A stretch of DNA of 64,000 nt from Emcibacteraceae bacterium (GCA_041396985.1 JAWKXO010000005.1:124001-188000), one strand, 5' to 3'. Numbered from the stretch's first letter, positions 16,066-25,196 are shown. Numbers and translations: made by a program. The notes: generated by a model from the sequence alone, not told the origin.

Positions 16066-16683
16066 TCAGCCATTCTGATTGATAAGATCAATTGAAACGA
16101 AGGCGACGGCGGATGTCCCGCTCCCCTCTTCCATCTGCATGATGGTGGCAAGGCCCTTTTCATTTTCGATTTTTAAACTGTCCCCGCCGGACAGTTCCCT
16201 TAATGAACCGTCAAGATCAAAAGCCACCGGACTGCTGCCATCCAGCAGGTGAATAAAATGAAAATCGGACTTCAGGGAAAGCTTTTCCGGTGAATTTAAA
16301 TAAAAGCCCGTTAAATCTGCCCTGGCAAAGCGGCGATCCACCATCACATTAAAATCCCTGATCGGACCGTCTGCCAGTTTGCCGGACAGGTCAATATCCC
16401 CCGGGAAACTGTAAACCTGCAAATCCTCAAAAAGCATGCCCATACCATATTCGCCGCCATCAAGGGTGATGCCGTTTCCTTCAGTCAGCATCAGATGCCG
16501 GTCAATATTGGGAAAATTAGAAAATGGCCCGTCTTCTTTTACCGAAGCAATACTGATCCGCCATAAAAACGGGCTGTCTTTTCGTTTCGGCCTGTGTGCT
16601 GATACGGCAAGTTCGCGTGTCATGCCCTGACCGTTTTTCCACGGCATCAGTAAATAATTCTGTTTTTTTAAATAATGGATCAT
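16066..16683 (-). CDS. hutD: HutD/Ves family protein
   Basis: The protein has 205 residues and is a bicupin of the HutD/Ves family (PF05962). The signature segments are present: MPWKNGQGMTRELAV near the start, FLWRISIASVKEDGPFSNFPNIDRHLMLTEGNG, and the later YSFPGD, RDFNVMVDR and SGGDSLKIEN. HutD is linked to histidine utilisation in other bacteria, perhaps by binding the pathway intermediate formylglutamate, while Ves is cold-induced in E. coli. No hut genes are nearby, so the symbol denotes family only. It is convergent with the HD gene and lies about 50 bases after the next leftward gene. Confidence 0.85.
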   Translation of the reverse strand: MIHYLKKQNYLLMPWKNGQGMTRELAVSAHRPKRKDSPFLWRISIASVKEDGPFSNFPNIDRHLMLTEGNGITLDGGEYGMGMLFEDLQVYSFPGDIDLSGKLADGPIRDFNVMVDRRFARADLTGFYLNSPEKLSLKSDFHFIHLLDGSSPVAFDLDGSLRELSGGDSLKIENEKGLATIMQMEEGSGTSAVAFVSIDLINQNG

Positions 16684-16732
16684 GGCCGACTGTCATTTCC
16701 CCGGATAACTAAGGATAACAGATTAAAAAGAA

Positions 16733-17392
16733 CTAATAATTCCAGAACTGAAGTCCCTGTGCAATCCGTGCCTTTAGCCGTTCACTATTAAGTTCCTGCT
16801 TATATTCCCCACAAAGCAGGTCCCGCAGCACCGTAAAGGCCTCACTATAGCCCATTTTTTCCATATAGCCTTTTTTACGGCGATACCGCTCCGCCAGATA
16901 ATTTTCCTTGGCAATGATTTCCTCGATCTTTTCACGGTCCCCGGCTTCATAGGCGGCCTGGGCCTGATCGCACAATTCCTTGACACCAATCATCTGCCGC
17001 AGATCCTGAATAAGCTCAAGCACCTCATCAACGGTGGCCGGCATTCCGTGCATCAGGCTGCCGTCCTCATGGCGCAGTGGTCTGTGCTTGCTGATAAAAC
17101 TGACCGATTGCGGGCAATCAATTTCCGGGAATATATCGGCCGCCACTTTCCGGATGATCGCTTCTGAAAGGAAAAGATCCCCTAAATAGATATCCCCGCC
17201 TGTCGCCTGCCAATATTCAATGACCATATTATGGATACGGATATATTCATCCATATCAAAATAGCCCTTTTCACCAACACGGTTAAATGCCGGGTGAAGT
17301 CTGTCATCTGTCCATAGCAGCTGACATAGTGCAAAGATTTGCTGATTACTCGCTTTATCCCTGTTCGTCCCCCGATAATGTATACTAGACAC
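16733..17392 (-). CDS. Protein of unknown function
   Basis: The protein has 219 residues and is soluble, without a signal peptide. The N-terminal half has a conserved-looking aromatic segment (DEYIRIHNMVIEYWQATGGDIYLGDLFL), the middle is helical (VDEVLELIQDLRQMIGVKEL) and a charged helix (YEAGDREKIEEIIAKENYL) precedes the C-terminus. No family is recognised. It follows the homoserine dehydrogenase gene on the same strand after 76 bases, so it may have its own promoter. Confidence 0.65.
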   Translation of the reverse strand: MSSIHYRGTNRDKASNQQIFALCQLLWTDDRLHPAFNRVGEKGYFDMDEYIRIHNMVIEYWQATGGDIYLGDLFLSEAIIRKVAADIFPEIDCPQSVSFISKHRPLRHEDGSLMHGMPATVDEVLELIQDLRQMIGVKELCDQAQAAYEAGDREKIEEIIAKENYLAERYRRKKGYMEKMGYSEAFTVLRDLLCGEYKQELNSERLKARIAQGLQFWNY

Positions 17393-17468
17393 TTAACAAC
17401 CTCCATATCGTTATGGACATTTTGATATACTAAATTCCTAAATGTAAAGTAAATTATCAGCGAAACTT

Positions 17469-18482
17469 TTATCGATGCCTGAAAATATTGACCGCATCCC
17501 GCATCATGGATGCTGCCGTCGCAATCGGTTCTTTCTCATAAAGTTTGTGATACATGATCCCGTATATATCCGAATGGATTTCAACCCCCATTTCCCAGCC
17601 ATTGCAGGACCCAAGAAAACTGTTCATCGGCAACACTTCCGGCCTGACTGTGAAGCGCCCCTCTTCGGCACTGGCAACAAGTTTGATTGTGTTGCCATTT
17701 TTCTGTTCTTTTCTCAGCATTTCCGCGGTTATTTGCTCAATCCCCTGAACCGAAATGTTATCAAGGGTGATGTCAGCACCCAATACCGAATTGGCGATTA
17801 TCAGCAGTTTGAAGGCCGTATCCCAGCCCCCGATATCAAGGGACGGATCAGATTCCGCCGCCCCAACCCTTTGCGTTTCCTTTAGGGCATCGTCAAAGCT
17901 CATCCCTTTGGCGAGCGCGTCAAAAATAAAATTGCTGGTGGCATTGAATATTCCGGATATTTTGGTGATTTCGCCACAAACCATATCCCGTCTGGCAATA
18001 TTAAGGACCGGTAACCCGCCACACACTGTCGCGGAATATCCGATTCCCGCCCCGCTTTTTGATGCCAGACTTTCCAGTTCGGCAAGCGCCTGCACCACCG
18101 GGCCCTTGTTCGCCAGCACCACCGATACCCCCCGGATCAATGCACTGCGACTGATATCAAGCGCCTCACCCCCGGTTTTTAAATCAACCGGAGTCGCTTC
18201 AAATATCAGATCAAGGGGAAGGTCATTTAATATTTGCTGCGCACGTGTGCCCTGATATCCGCTAAGGTTACTCACCCGGCCACCATTTTGTTTATGGGCC
18301 AGCACCGCCGCCATATCGAATCCGTCTTCATTTACGGCAATACCGCTGCTGTCGGATAGCGCTATGATTTTAAAGTCAAGACCATACTGCGCGACGAGGG
18401 CCGCTTTCTTTTCTTTGAGTATTGAAATCAGGTTTTTATGGACACTGCCAAGGCCTAGCATGGCCGTTTTAATATGTTTCAT
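17469..18482 (-). CDS. Homoserine dehydrogenase (no ACT domain)
   Basis: The protein has 337 residues. The N-terminal Rossmann domain shows MLGLGSVHKNLI and LIFEATPVDLKTGG, with VVLANKGPV as the dehydrogenase lysine loop. The catalytic domain has TVCGGLPVLNI, ISGIFNATSNFI, AESDPSLDIGGWD and a conserved Lys in TAFKLLI. It would reduce aspartate semialdehyde to homoserine, the branch point for threonine and methionine. There is no C-terminal ACT domain, so it lacks that site for threonine feedback. It lies 12 bases after a LysE/RhtB-type exporter reading frame; RhtB-family exporters move homoserine and threonine, so this may be a homoserine handling cluster rather than the main biosynthetic gene. 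Confidence 0.85.
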   Translation of the reverse strand: MKHIKTAMLGLGSVHKNLISILKEKKAALVAQYGLDFKIIALSDSSGIAVNEDGFDMAAVLAHKQNGGRVSNLSGYQGTRAQQILNDLPLDLIFEATPVDLKTGGEALDISRSALIRGVSVVLANKGPVVQALAELESLASKSGAGIGYSATVCGGLPVLNIARRDMVCGEITKISGIFNATSNFIFDALAKGMSFDDALKETQRVGAAESDPSLDIGGWDTAFKLLIIANSVLGADITLDNISVQGIEQITAEMLRKEQKNGNTIKLVASAEEGRFTVRPEVLPMNSFLGSCNGWEMGVEIHSDIYGIMYHKLYEKEPIATAASMMRDAVNIFRHR

Positions 18483-18494
18483 AATTTTTTATTT

Positions 18495-19103
18495 TCAAAT
18501 GCCGCTTTTATCCATCACTGCCAGATAAAGAGCAACTATAATCAATGACCCGCCCATCACATAATTAAAAATCCGCAAATTGCGCTGAACTTTCAGAAAA
18601 TGGCTGATCTTTGCCCCGGCCAGCCCCCATGACAGCACACAGAGATACCCGACCACTGTATAAACGCCCATATAAAGCGCTAATCTTGACCCGCCAACCG
18701 CCAGGTTAAAGGCGCTGACCCCGGCAAGGCAGGCAATCCAGGATTTCGGGTTGAGCCATTGCAGCACGGCCCCAAAAATAAAGCCCGGTTTTTCTTTCTT
18801 TTCCCCGTGCAGATCAGCGGTCGAAAGCGCAATTTTAAGCCCCATATAGGCGATTTATGCCGCCCCGACATACCCGAGAATGCGCATGACCATTATATTC
18901 TCGGTCAGCATCACCCCAAACCCGAGCGCAACACTGATCACCATCGCTGAAAAACCGAATGCTGCCCCGGTGGCAAAGGCAACCGTGCTTTTAAAGCCGT
19001 GATTAACACCGGTTGTCATCATCAGAATATTGGTCGGCCCCGGTGTGATCGACATGGTAAAAGCATAAATCATTGTGGCAAATGCAAAGGCACTCATTAT
19101 CAT
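18495..19103 (-). pseudogene. LysE/RhtB family amino acid exporter interrupted by an in-frame TAA
   Basis: The two halves are in the same frame and separated by a single TAA at 18855-18857. The N-terminal part (82 codons) has the family signature MSITPGPTNILMMTTGVNHGF, and the C-terminal part has LQWLNPKSWIACLAGV and the final helices. Aligned with the intact neighbour at 19113-19703, the stop falls where that protein has Phe (GIAFMAYM against A-stop-IAYM), so one substitution such as TTA to TAA explains it. Ten or so residues beyond the stop an ATG could restart translation, but the product would lack the first two helices. Causes could be recent inactivation, polymorphism or a base error. 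It follows the intact exporter by 9 bases. Confidence 0.8.
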
Positions 19104-19112
19104 TTATCCAAA

Positions 19113-19703
19113 TCATTTATCCATCAAAAGCACATAAAGCGCCACAGCCAAAAGGGCTGACCCCATGGCATAATTGAAAAATTTATGGTTTCGCTCATTT
19201 TCCAGAAAACGGGTTATTTTTGATCCCGCATAGGCCCACAAGGATACGCTGAACAGCACAACACATGTTGAAATCGCGATATAATAAACAATCCCCATAT
19301 TATTCCCCGCCAGATTAAAGGCACCGATACCGCCAAGGCAAGCGGTCCAGGCTTTCGGATTGATCCACTGAAACAGAACGCCGTGCATAAATCCGGCTTC
19401 GCGGTCGCTTTTAGGGGTAATATGGGTCGGCGCAGTGGCAATTTTATAAGCCATATAAGCCATGAAGGCAATCCCGCCATAGCCCAGAATTTCAAGGAAC
19501 CCTTCATTGCCCGCAACCACAGTGCCAATACCAAACGCGATGACCGCCAATAGCAGATTAAAGCCGATCACAACCCCAAGCGTAAAGGGCAAGGCTTTTT
19601 TAAAGCCGTAATTAACACCGGTTGAAAGGGCTATAATATTATTCGGCCCCGGCGTGATCGCCATGGAAAAAGCATATATAAACATTGCGACCAAAGCTGT
19701 CAT
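19113..19703 (-). CDS. LysE/RhtB family amino acid exporter
   Basis: The protein has 196 residues and six predicted membrane helices, typical of LysE/RhtB exporters. The first helix carries MAITPGPNNIIALSTGVNYGF, the family signature, and the central loop FQWINPKAWTACLGGIGAF is also diagnostic. It exports amino acids such as lysine, homoserine or threonine across the inner membrane. It heads a leftward set: this gene, a second exporter frame with a stop, and homoserine dehydrogenase. A LysR regulator is divergent across a 143-base region, the classic arrangement of LysE and LysG, so induction by the exported amino acid is likely. Confidence 0.9.
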   Translation of the reverse strand: MTALVAMFIYAFSMAITPGPNNIIALSTGVNYGFKKALPFTLGVVIGFNLLLAVIAFGIGTVVAGNEGFLEILGYGGIAFMAYMAYKIATAPTHITPKSDREAGFMHGVLFQWINPKAWTACLGGIGAFNLAGNNMGIVYYIAISTCVVLFSVSLWAYAGSKITRFLENERNHKFFNYAMGSALLAVALYVLLMDK

Positions 19704-19746
19704 GTGTGTTCCCCTCTCCGACAGGCGTAATTTGACGTATGCAAAG

Positions 19747-19810
19747 ATTATTCTGACTTTAACACTGTGAATTTAATCTGGATAGACAGAATAATTAAAT
19801 TTCATTATTC
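19747..19810. promoter_or_regulatory. Candidate LysR-type operator between exporter and regulator
   Basis: ATTATTCTG (19747-19755) and CAGAATAAT (19787-19795) form a perfect 9-base inverted repeat, and ATTATTC recurs at 19804-19810. All lie in the 143-base divergent region between the LysE exporter and the LysR gene, where a LysR regulator normally binds. Binding is inferred. Confidence 0.45.
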
Positions 19811-19846
19811 TACATTTTTTTATTATCAGGGTTTAAAGCGAAACAC

Positions 19847-20722
19847 ATGATTGATGATCTTAAATCAATGGCCATATTTGCCCAGACCGTCCGGCGTGGG
19901 TCTTTCCGCGCCGCGGCAAAGGCATTGGCACTGTCCCCGTCTGTGGTCAGCTACCAGATCACCAAACTTGAAGAACGGCTTGGCACCGCCCTGATTTACC
20001 GCTCAACCCGCAAACTGTCCATGACGGCGGAGGGTGAAGCCCTCTACGCCCACGCCCAGCAGATGCTGGACCAGGCGGAACTGGGTTTTCGTGCGGTTTC
20101 CGGCCGTGATCAGGCCACCGGAAAACTGACCATTACCTTGCCGCTTTCTGTAACAACCGATGTCATCACCCGTCAGATCGCCGAATTTTCAAAATTGAAC
20201 CCAGGGATTGAACTTCATTGCATCTATAGTGACGAGCGGCTTGACCTTACATCGGAAGGGATTGATATTGCCTTTTCGCTTGGAAAACTGCCGGACAGCA
20301 GCCTCAATGCCCGTAAAATTGCCACCAAGAAACGAACACTTGTCTGTTCGCCCGATTATTATGCCCGTCACCCCGAACCAAAAACGCCGGATGATCTGCG
20401 TGACTGGAACTGGATCAGGCATGATATGCTGCCGGTAACCCGCACCTTTTATAAGGACGGCAAAAAATACGATATGAGCCTGGTTGGCAATATCAGCGCA
20501 AATTCTGCCGAAGCCATGGTTCAGTTTGCCATAAACGGCGTTGGTTTGACCACGGCGGCGGGCTGGCTGGTTGAGGATTATCTGAAAGACGGACGGCTGA
20601 TGCGCGTTCTGCCGGACTGGGACGTGGAACCGCTTAATTTCTTTGCTGTCTGGCACGGCAATATCACCGAATGCAGCAACACAAGACGTCTGCTTAATTT
20701 TCTGCGTGATTACAGCCAGTAG
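19847..20722 (+). CDS. LysR family transcriptional regulator
   Basis: The protein has 291 residues. Residues 1-60 are the winged helix-turn-helix (MAIFAQTVRRGSFRAAAKAL, SPSVVSYQITKLEERLG, LIYRSTRKLSMTAEG). The rest is the effector-binding domain (GKLTITLPLSVTTDVITRQI, ASEGIDIAFSLG-like segment, NSAEAMVQFAINGVGLT). The sequence is of the CrgA/DmlR type. It is divergent from the LysE/RhtB exporter, so it probably regulates that promoter and its own. The effector could be an amino acid, but this branch often senses other small molecules. Confidence 0.9.
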   Translation: MIDDLKSMAIFAQTVRRGSFRAAAKALALSPSVVSYQITKLEERLGTALIYRSTRKLSMTAEGEALYAHAQQMLDQAELGFRAVSGRDQATGKLTITLPLSVTTDVITRQIAEFSKLNPGIELHCIYSDERLDLTSEGIDIAFSLGKLPDSSLNARKIATKKRTLVCSPDYYARHPEPKTPDDLRDWNWIRHDMLPVTRTFYKDGKKYDMSLVGNISANSAEAMVQFAINGVGLTTAAGWLVEDYLKDGRLMRVLPDWDVEPLNFFAVWHGNITECSNTRRLLNFLRDYSQ

Positions 20723-20816
20723 TAAGGAAATTACAGAAACTTGCAACCAGATGAAACTTATAATATCCTCTCGTTCGTGAGTAATTTGTCATAGTATAAT
20801 AGTTGAGTATTAAATC

Positions 20817-21956
20817 ATGAAAAAACAGGACCTTTTCATTAATAAAAGCTGCCTTATCACCGCGCTCCTTTTACTGACCCCACCTGCCGCGCAGGCAGAC
20901 ATGGTGGATGCGGCCATGTATGTGGCCACGGAACAGTATGACAAGGCCTTCGCCGAATATACACGCGAAGCGGACAATGGCAATTCTGAGGCTTTTTACT
21001 GGCTCGGTATGATGTATTATAACGGCACCGGCACCACGCAGGATTATAACAAGGCCATTGACTGGTTCCTACGTTCCGCATCAGAACATGGTGAAAATGG
21101 CGATGACAAGGCGATGAAAATGCTCGGGGATATGAATTTACTGGGTCAGGGTATTGATAAAAACCCGGTTTCCGCCCTTGAATATTATAAACATGCTGCT
21201 GATCTGGGAAATGCTGACGCCGGTTATATCACCGGCAATATTTATGCCCAGGGGCTTGACACGATCAAACCAAACCTGACCTATTCGCTCATTTACTGGG
21301 AACAGGCGGCGGAGAATGGCAATATCCCCTCTATGCAGAATGCGGCCTATTTATATGAAACCGGCCTAACCGGCACACAGGATCATGACAAGGCTTACGC
21401 CCTTTATCTGAAAGCCGCCGAAAAAAATTATGCCCCTGCCCAGACCAAAGTCGGTCTTTACGCCAAAAATTACGAAAGCAAAAGGGATTATGCCGTCGCC
21501 CTTAAATGGCTGACTGCCGCCGCGCAAAAGCAGCAGCCCATTGCCCAGCATGAACTGGGGATCATGTATTTTGACGGGCTGGGCGTTAACAAGGATATCC
21601 CCAAAATGGTGCAGCTGTTTGAAAAGGCAGCCGCCAATAATTATGTCCCGGCCGCCCGCGACCTTGGTGATTTTTATTCCAGCGCGGATTTTGGTTATCT
21701 GAATATGCCGCTTTCCTTTGAACATTATCTTCATGCGGCGCGTCTTGGCGACACGATATCCGAACGAAATACGGCCATGCTTTACTGCAACGGCACCGGC
21801 ACGGAAAAGGATATGATGCGATGTGCCGCCTGGCTGATCCGCGCAGCGGAAAAAGATCCCAAAAACAATGAAGCGGACCTGAAAAACGTCACCAATGCAC
21901 TTTCCCCCACAGATCAGCAGCGTGCCAAAGACCTCGCCGCGGGCAAAGATCTCTGA
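20817..21956 (+). CDS. Exported Sel1 repeat protein
   Basis: The protein has 379 residues. A signal peptide (SCLITALLLLTPPAAQA) directs export. Some eight Sel1 repeats follow, with the pattern EAFYWLGMMYYNGTGTTQDYNKAI, KMLGDMNLLGQGIDKNPVSAL, DAGYITGNIYAQG, PAQTKVGLYAKN, IAQHELGIMYFDGLGVNKD, and NTAMLYCNGTGTEKDMM. The repeats form a superhelical scaffold for protein contacts in the periplasm. Another Sel1 protein follows at 22733 with an AhpD-like gene between them, all on the same strand, but spacing of about 60 to 110 bases leaves operon structure open. Confidence 0.85.
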   Translation: MKKQDLFINKSCLITALLLLTPPAAQADMVDAAMYVATEQYDKAFAEYTREADNGNSEAFYWLGMMYYNGTGTTQDYNKAIDWFLRSASEHGENGDDKAMKMLGDMNLLGQGIDKNPVSALEYYKHAADLGNADAGYITGNIYAQGLDTIKPNLTYSLIYWEQAAENGNIPSMQNAAYLYETGLTGTQDHDKAYALYLKAAEKNYAPAQTKVGLYAKNYESKRDYAVALKWLTAAAQKQQPIAQHELGIMYFDGLGVNKDIPKMVQLFEKAAANNYVPAARDLGDFYSSADFGYLNMPLSFEHYLHAARLGDTISERNTAMLYCNGTGTEKDMMRCAAWLIRAAEKDPKNNEADLKNVTNALSPTDQQRAKDLAAGKDL

Positions 21957-22017
21957 ATTTGCCTTTGCTTAATGACTGTTGTAACATCTTTTTAAAACAT
22001 AAAGGGGAGCGGGCAAG

Positions 22018-22623
22018 ATGACCTGGATAAAAACCATTTCCTATGATGAAGCGACGGGAAAGCTGAAAAGCCTTTATGACCGCATCAAAGGGCCTGACAA
22101 TCATATCGATAATATCATGATGGCCCATTCACTGCGGCCTCACACCCTGGAAGCTCATATGCGGGTTTATAAAAACCTGCTTCATAACAGGGAAAATATC
22201 ATCCCCGAGGTTTTTCTTGAATGTGTCGGGGTTTATGTCTCGATCATCAATAAATGCGACTATTGCGTTGAGCATCATTATGCCGGCATGGCGCGGCTGC
22301 TGAATGATGATGAACGCGCCCTTGAAATCCGCGCCGCGCTTGAAATCCACGCCCCCAAACAGACCTTTGATGATAAACACGCGTTGATGCTTAAATATGC
22401 CCGTTACCTGACCCAAAGCCCGTCTGAAATCACCAAACATCTGATTGATAAAATGCATGCTCTGGGCATCACCGACGGGGAAATTCTGGAAATTAATCAG
22501 GTTACGGCCTATTTCAACTATGCCAATCGGACCGTACTCGGCCTCGGTGTTGGACTGGAAGATGACAAAATCGGCTTAAGCCCCGGCAACAGTGATGATC
22601 CGGATGACTGGGCCCACAGTTAA
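22018..22623 (+). CDS. AhpD-like / carboxymuconolactone decarboxylase family protein
   Basis: The protein has 201 residues and belongs to the peroxidase-related AhpD branch of the carboxymuconolactone decarboxylase superfamily. The redox motif C-x-x-C is in NKCDYCVEHHYAGM, with the downstream His three residues on, as in AhpD. MMAHSLRPHTLEAHM and VTAYFNYANRTVLGLGV are also typical. It would reduce peroxides or serve as a thiol reductant in the cytoplasm. AAAGGGGAGCG lies ahead of ATG 22018. Its position between two exported Sel1 proteins gives no clear clue. Confidence 0.88.
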   Translation: MTWIKTISYDEATGKLKSLYDRIKGPDNHIDNIMMAHSLRPHTLEAHMRVYKNLLHNRENIIPEVFLECVGVYVSIINKCDYCVEHHYAGMARLLNDDERALEIRAALEIHAPKQTFDDKHALMLKYARYLTQSPSEITKHLIDKMHALGITDGEILEINQVTAYFNYANRTVLGLGVGLEDDKIGLSPGNSDDPDDWAHS

Positions 22624-22732
22624 AACATTGATGAATAAAGCTTGTAAAGGGAATTAATTCAGCGTTCATCTGGCCTGCGCTATGATGGACACAGTAAATT
22701 CCTATCGGTATAAATTTATGGTGGTGATTAAA

Positions 22733-23725
22733 ATGATGAAAAAAAATTTCGGGAAACTGCTTATTCCTCTGACCCTTATCCTTTCCGGCCCCGCTTTGGC
22801 CGATATGGACAAAGCCTATCAGGCGGAAAAAGACGGGGATTTTAAAACCGCCTATGCCGAATATCTGAAAGAAGCCGAAGCCGGAAACACACAGGCGATG
22901 GTGATGATCGGCCTTTATTACGCGCAGGGCCAGGTGGTTGAACGCGACGAAAAAAAATCAAACGAATGGATGGAAAAAGCAGCAAAGCTCGGTGACCCCG
23001 GTGGTGAGCTGAATATGGGGATCGCTTATAAAATCGGCATTGGCGGCCTAAAAAAGGACGATAAGAAAGCCTTTGAATGGTTCCAATCTGCCGCAGAAAA
23101 AGGACTGGCCCAGGCAGAATATGAAACCGCCGTCGCCTATCAGTATGGCGTTGGGGTGCCACGGGATTTTAACAAGGCCCGTGAGTGGTATTTAAAAGCG
23201 GCCGAGCAGAACCACGCCGCCGCCCAGAATAATCTGGCCGGAATTTACGGTGACGGACAGGGTGTTCCCAAAAATGCTGAAACCGCCCGTAGTTGGCTGG
23301 AAAAGGCGGCCGCCAATGAAAACCCCGATGCCCTTTATACCCTTGGCGTCATTTATCATCAGGGCGTTGGCGTAAAGCAGGATTTTACCGAAGCTGCCAA
23401 TTATTTCCGCCGCGCCTTTGTTGCCGGTAAATCGGAGGCCGCCGCTTACCTTGCCGAATATCACTATATGGGTAAAGGGGTCGGCAAAAGCCCGGTTAAT
23501 GCCATGATGTGGCTGATGCTTGGTACGGAAATCAGCTCAACCGTTCCCGGCGGTCAAATGAACCAGCAAACTCTTCAGCGCCTTGAACAGAATAAGGATT
23601 TTCTGGCAAGTGAATTATCAATCGCCGATATGGCCCGCGCCAAAAAACAGAAAGATGATTTTATCAAGGAAAACCTGGATACCGTCCCTGCCCCGGAAGC
23701 CAATAAGGAAGCCAATAAATCCTAA
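22733..23725 (+). CDS. Exported Sel1 repeat protein
   Basis: The product has 330 residues from ATG 22733; GGTGGTG lies ahead and the upstream ATGs would precede the signal peptide. The signal peptide is MMKKNFGKLLIPLTLILSG with cleavage after ALA. Six or seven Sel1 repeats follow (QAMVMIGLYYAQGQVVERD, GELNMGIAYKIGIGG, QAEYETAVAYQYGVGVPRD, AAQNNLAGIYGDGQGVPKN, DALYTLGVIYHQGVGVKQD, EAAAYLAEYHYMGKGV). The last 50 residues are Lys/Glu/Pro-rich. The repeats are more regular than in the paralogue at 20817. The last 4 bases overlap the convergent gene at 23722. Confidence 0.85.
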   Translation: MMKKNFGKLLIPLTLILSGPALADMDKAYQAEKDGDFKTAYAEYLKEAEAGNTQAMVMIGLYYAQGQVVERDEKKSNEWMEKAAKLGDPGGELNMGIAYKIGIGGLKKDDKKAFEWFQSAAEKGLAQAEYETAVAYQYGVGVPRDFNKAREWYLKAAEQNHAAAQNNLAGIYGDGQGVPKNAETARSWLEKAAANENPDALYTLGVIYHQGVGVKQDFTEAANYFRRAFVAGKSEAAAYLAEYHYMGKGVGKSPVNAMMWLMLGTEISSTVPGGQMNQQTLQRLEQNKDFLASELSIADMARAKKQKDDFIKENLDTVPAPEANKEANKS

Positions 23726-24018
23726 TCTTCTAAATCGTCAGGTGGCGTCTCAGGGTCGCCCGAGCGGCCCTGACGCCATGCTCTGAGAAGCCCTGACAGA
23801 TAAATCCCGGCAAAAAAACTGGTCGATGCCATAAAAAGCCCTAGCGGCATGACCGTCGCTATTGCTTCCCCGCCGGTGACCAGCATGACCAGCGCCAGGG
23901 CTGATACGCTTAAAGTCATAAAATAAACCGCCCTTTTCGGAGCCGTGTCCCGCCACAGATAAAGCGCGAACGCAAACGGGAAAATAAAAATAATAAAAAT
24001 CAGAAATATTAAACTCAT
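23722..24018 (-). CDS. Two- or three-helix membrane protein, last gene of the S24-repressor operon
   Basis: The protein has 98 residues. Helices are LIFLIFIIFIFPFAFALYLW, VYFMTLSVSALALVMLV and LGLFMASTSFFAGIYL; the C-terminus is acidic (DPETPPDDLED). No family is recognised. The start overlaps the stop of the upstream gene by 4 bases (ATGA), so it is translationally coupled to it. It is the sixth and last gene in a close-packed leftward row that begins at 26580 and appears to be driven by the repressor-controlled promoter at 26937-26964. Confidence 0.65.
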   Translation of the reverse strand: MSLIFLIFIIFIFPFAFALYLWRDTAPKRAVYFMTLSVSALALVMLVTGGEAIATVMPLGLFMASTSFFAGIYLSGLLRAWRQGRSGDPETPPDDLED

Positions 24019-24626
24019 AGCTTACCCATATCTTTAAGCTTTTCCTTCACTTTTTCATAGTCCGGCGCGTCCGGGCCGATAGTCACTTCGCTTAATATTT
24101 CCGGTTCACGTTTGATTTGATCGCGGATAATCAGCCTGTCACCTTCTTTTTCCACGGTTGCAATATCGCCCCACGCCACATCAAACAGTTTGAAGCGCCT
24201 GATTTCAGCGATAAAATCATCGCTGACCACATAAAATTTACCGAAAATCCAGGCTTTAAAAAGCGGCATAAAGGAACCATAGGCCTTAAGCCTTGCTGAT
24301 TTTCCCGAAAACCACAAAAAATGAACAATGAAGCCACAGACAAAATAAAAGCCAAGGATCAGCAAAATGGTGAATATGATCCGCGGCCAGTCGGACAAGG
24401 CATAAAAATCAGGCATCCAGTAGCTTTGGGTATAAAAGCCAAACACCAGCAGCGCCCCCCACATCGGCACCATCATATTTTCACGAAGCCGCAGTACCGG
24501 CGGCACCGTAATCAGCAACACTGCCCAGAACCAGAGAATATTTTCCTCACTGCCGAATTCCGCCATTTCCCGCTCTCCCACATAATTTTCCTGAAATCTA
24601 GCATAAAGCTCATTCCCCGCAAACAT
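24015..24626 (-). CDS. Multi-helix membrane protein with cytoplasmic PH-like tail
   Basis: The protein has 203 residues. After a 25-residue polar start there are membrane helices (ILWFWAVLLITVPPVL, MWGALLVFGFYTQSYW, IIFTILLILGFYFVCGFIVHFLW). The last 80 residues are a soluble beta-rich domain (FYVVSDDFIAEIRRFKLFDVAW, IATVEKEGDRLIIRD) resembling the bacterial PH-like modules of membrane proteins. Its ATG directly follows the stop of the previous gene, with GAGGGA as ribosome site. It overlaps the next gene by 4 bases. Function unknown; part of the repressor-controlled row. Confidence 0.65.
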   Translation of the reverse strand: MFAGNELYARFQENYVGEREMAEFGSEENILWFWAVLLITVPPVLRLRENMMVPMWGALLVFGFYTQSYWMPDFYALSDWPRIIFTILLILGFYFVCGFIVHFLWFSGKSARLKAYGSFMPLFKAWIFGKFYVVSDDFIAEIRRFKLFDVAWGDIATVEKEGDRLIIRDQIKREPEILSEVTIGPDAPDYEKVKEKLKDMGKL

Positions 24627-25196
24627 TTATCCCTCAATCCCCTGCCTTGGGTGGAACATTTTTACATATAATTTAAGCCCCGCAATCAGATAGGCACGGC
24701 TGCGGCCGTTACGGTAGCCGTAATATCGGTCCGTTTCCTTTAATGTGACCGGCTCGGTCAGCACATGAAGGATCGGACCAACCTTGATCCGTTCTTCGCC
24801 GCATTGATCAAACCAGTCGGCATACTGGTTCTGTAGTCTTGCCTGCAGTGCGCTTTCACGTTCCACTTCGGCGCGGCCGATGATATCGATCATGCTTTCA
24901 AATTTCATTACCCGCAGCCTGACATCGGCGGTCATCAGGCTATAGGCATATCGGATATGTTCCGCCGCATAAAGTGCATAAATATCAATATCCCCGCGCC
25001 GGTAAAGGCTAAGCAACGGGTCCAGTTTCAGCTTTCTTTTGGTTTCTGCCGTGCCTTTATTGATCTCAGAACGGATATTTTCAATCTGCGTCCGTGTTAT
25101 TCCAGGATATTTAAGGGATATCCGCCCGTTGCCCGCCCCGTTTTCCAGCATTGTAATGATCATGTCCCTGTCCTTTCTGCTGATATTTATTTTCAT
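24627..25196 (-). CDS. Phage-module protein with HTH-like N-terminus
   Basis: The protein has 189 residues. Residues 5-45 (SRKDRDMIITMLENGAGNGRI then YPGITRTQIENIRSEI) look like a helix-turn-helix. The middle (LDPLLSLYRRGDIDIYALYAAEHIRYAYSLMT) has the shape of a conserved segment I know from uncharacterised alphaproteobacterial phage-type proteins, with the Y-RRG-x-ID-x-x-A-x-x-AAE-x-IR pattern. The end (VLTEPVTLKETDRYYGYRNGRS) could be a second HTH. A regulatory or DNA-binding role is inferred. AAAGG precedes ATG 25196, and the next gene starts at the base after its stop. Confidence 0.6.
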   Translation of the reverse strand: MKINISRKDRDMIITMLENGAGNGRISLKYPGITRTQIENIRSEINKGTAETKRKLKLDPLLSLYRRGDIDIYALYAAEHIRYAYSLMTADVRLRVMKFESMIDIIGRAEVERESALQARLQNQYADWFDQCGEERIKVGPILHVLTEPVTLKETDRYYGYRNGRSRAYLIAGLKLYVKMFHPRQGIEG

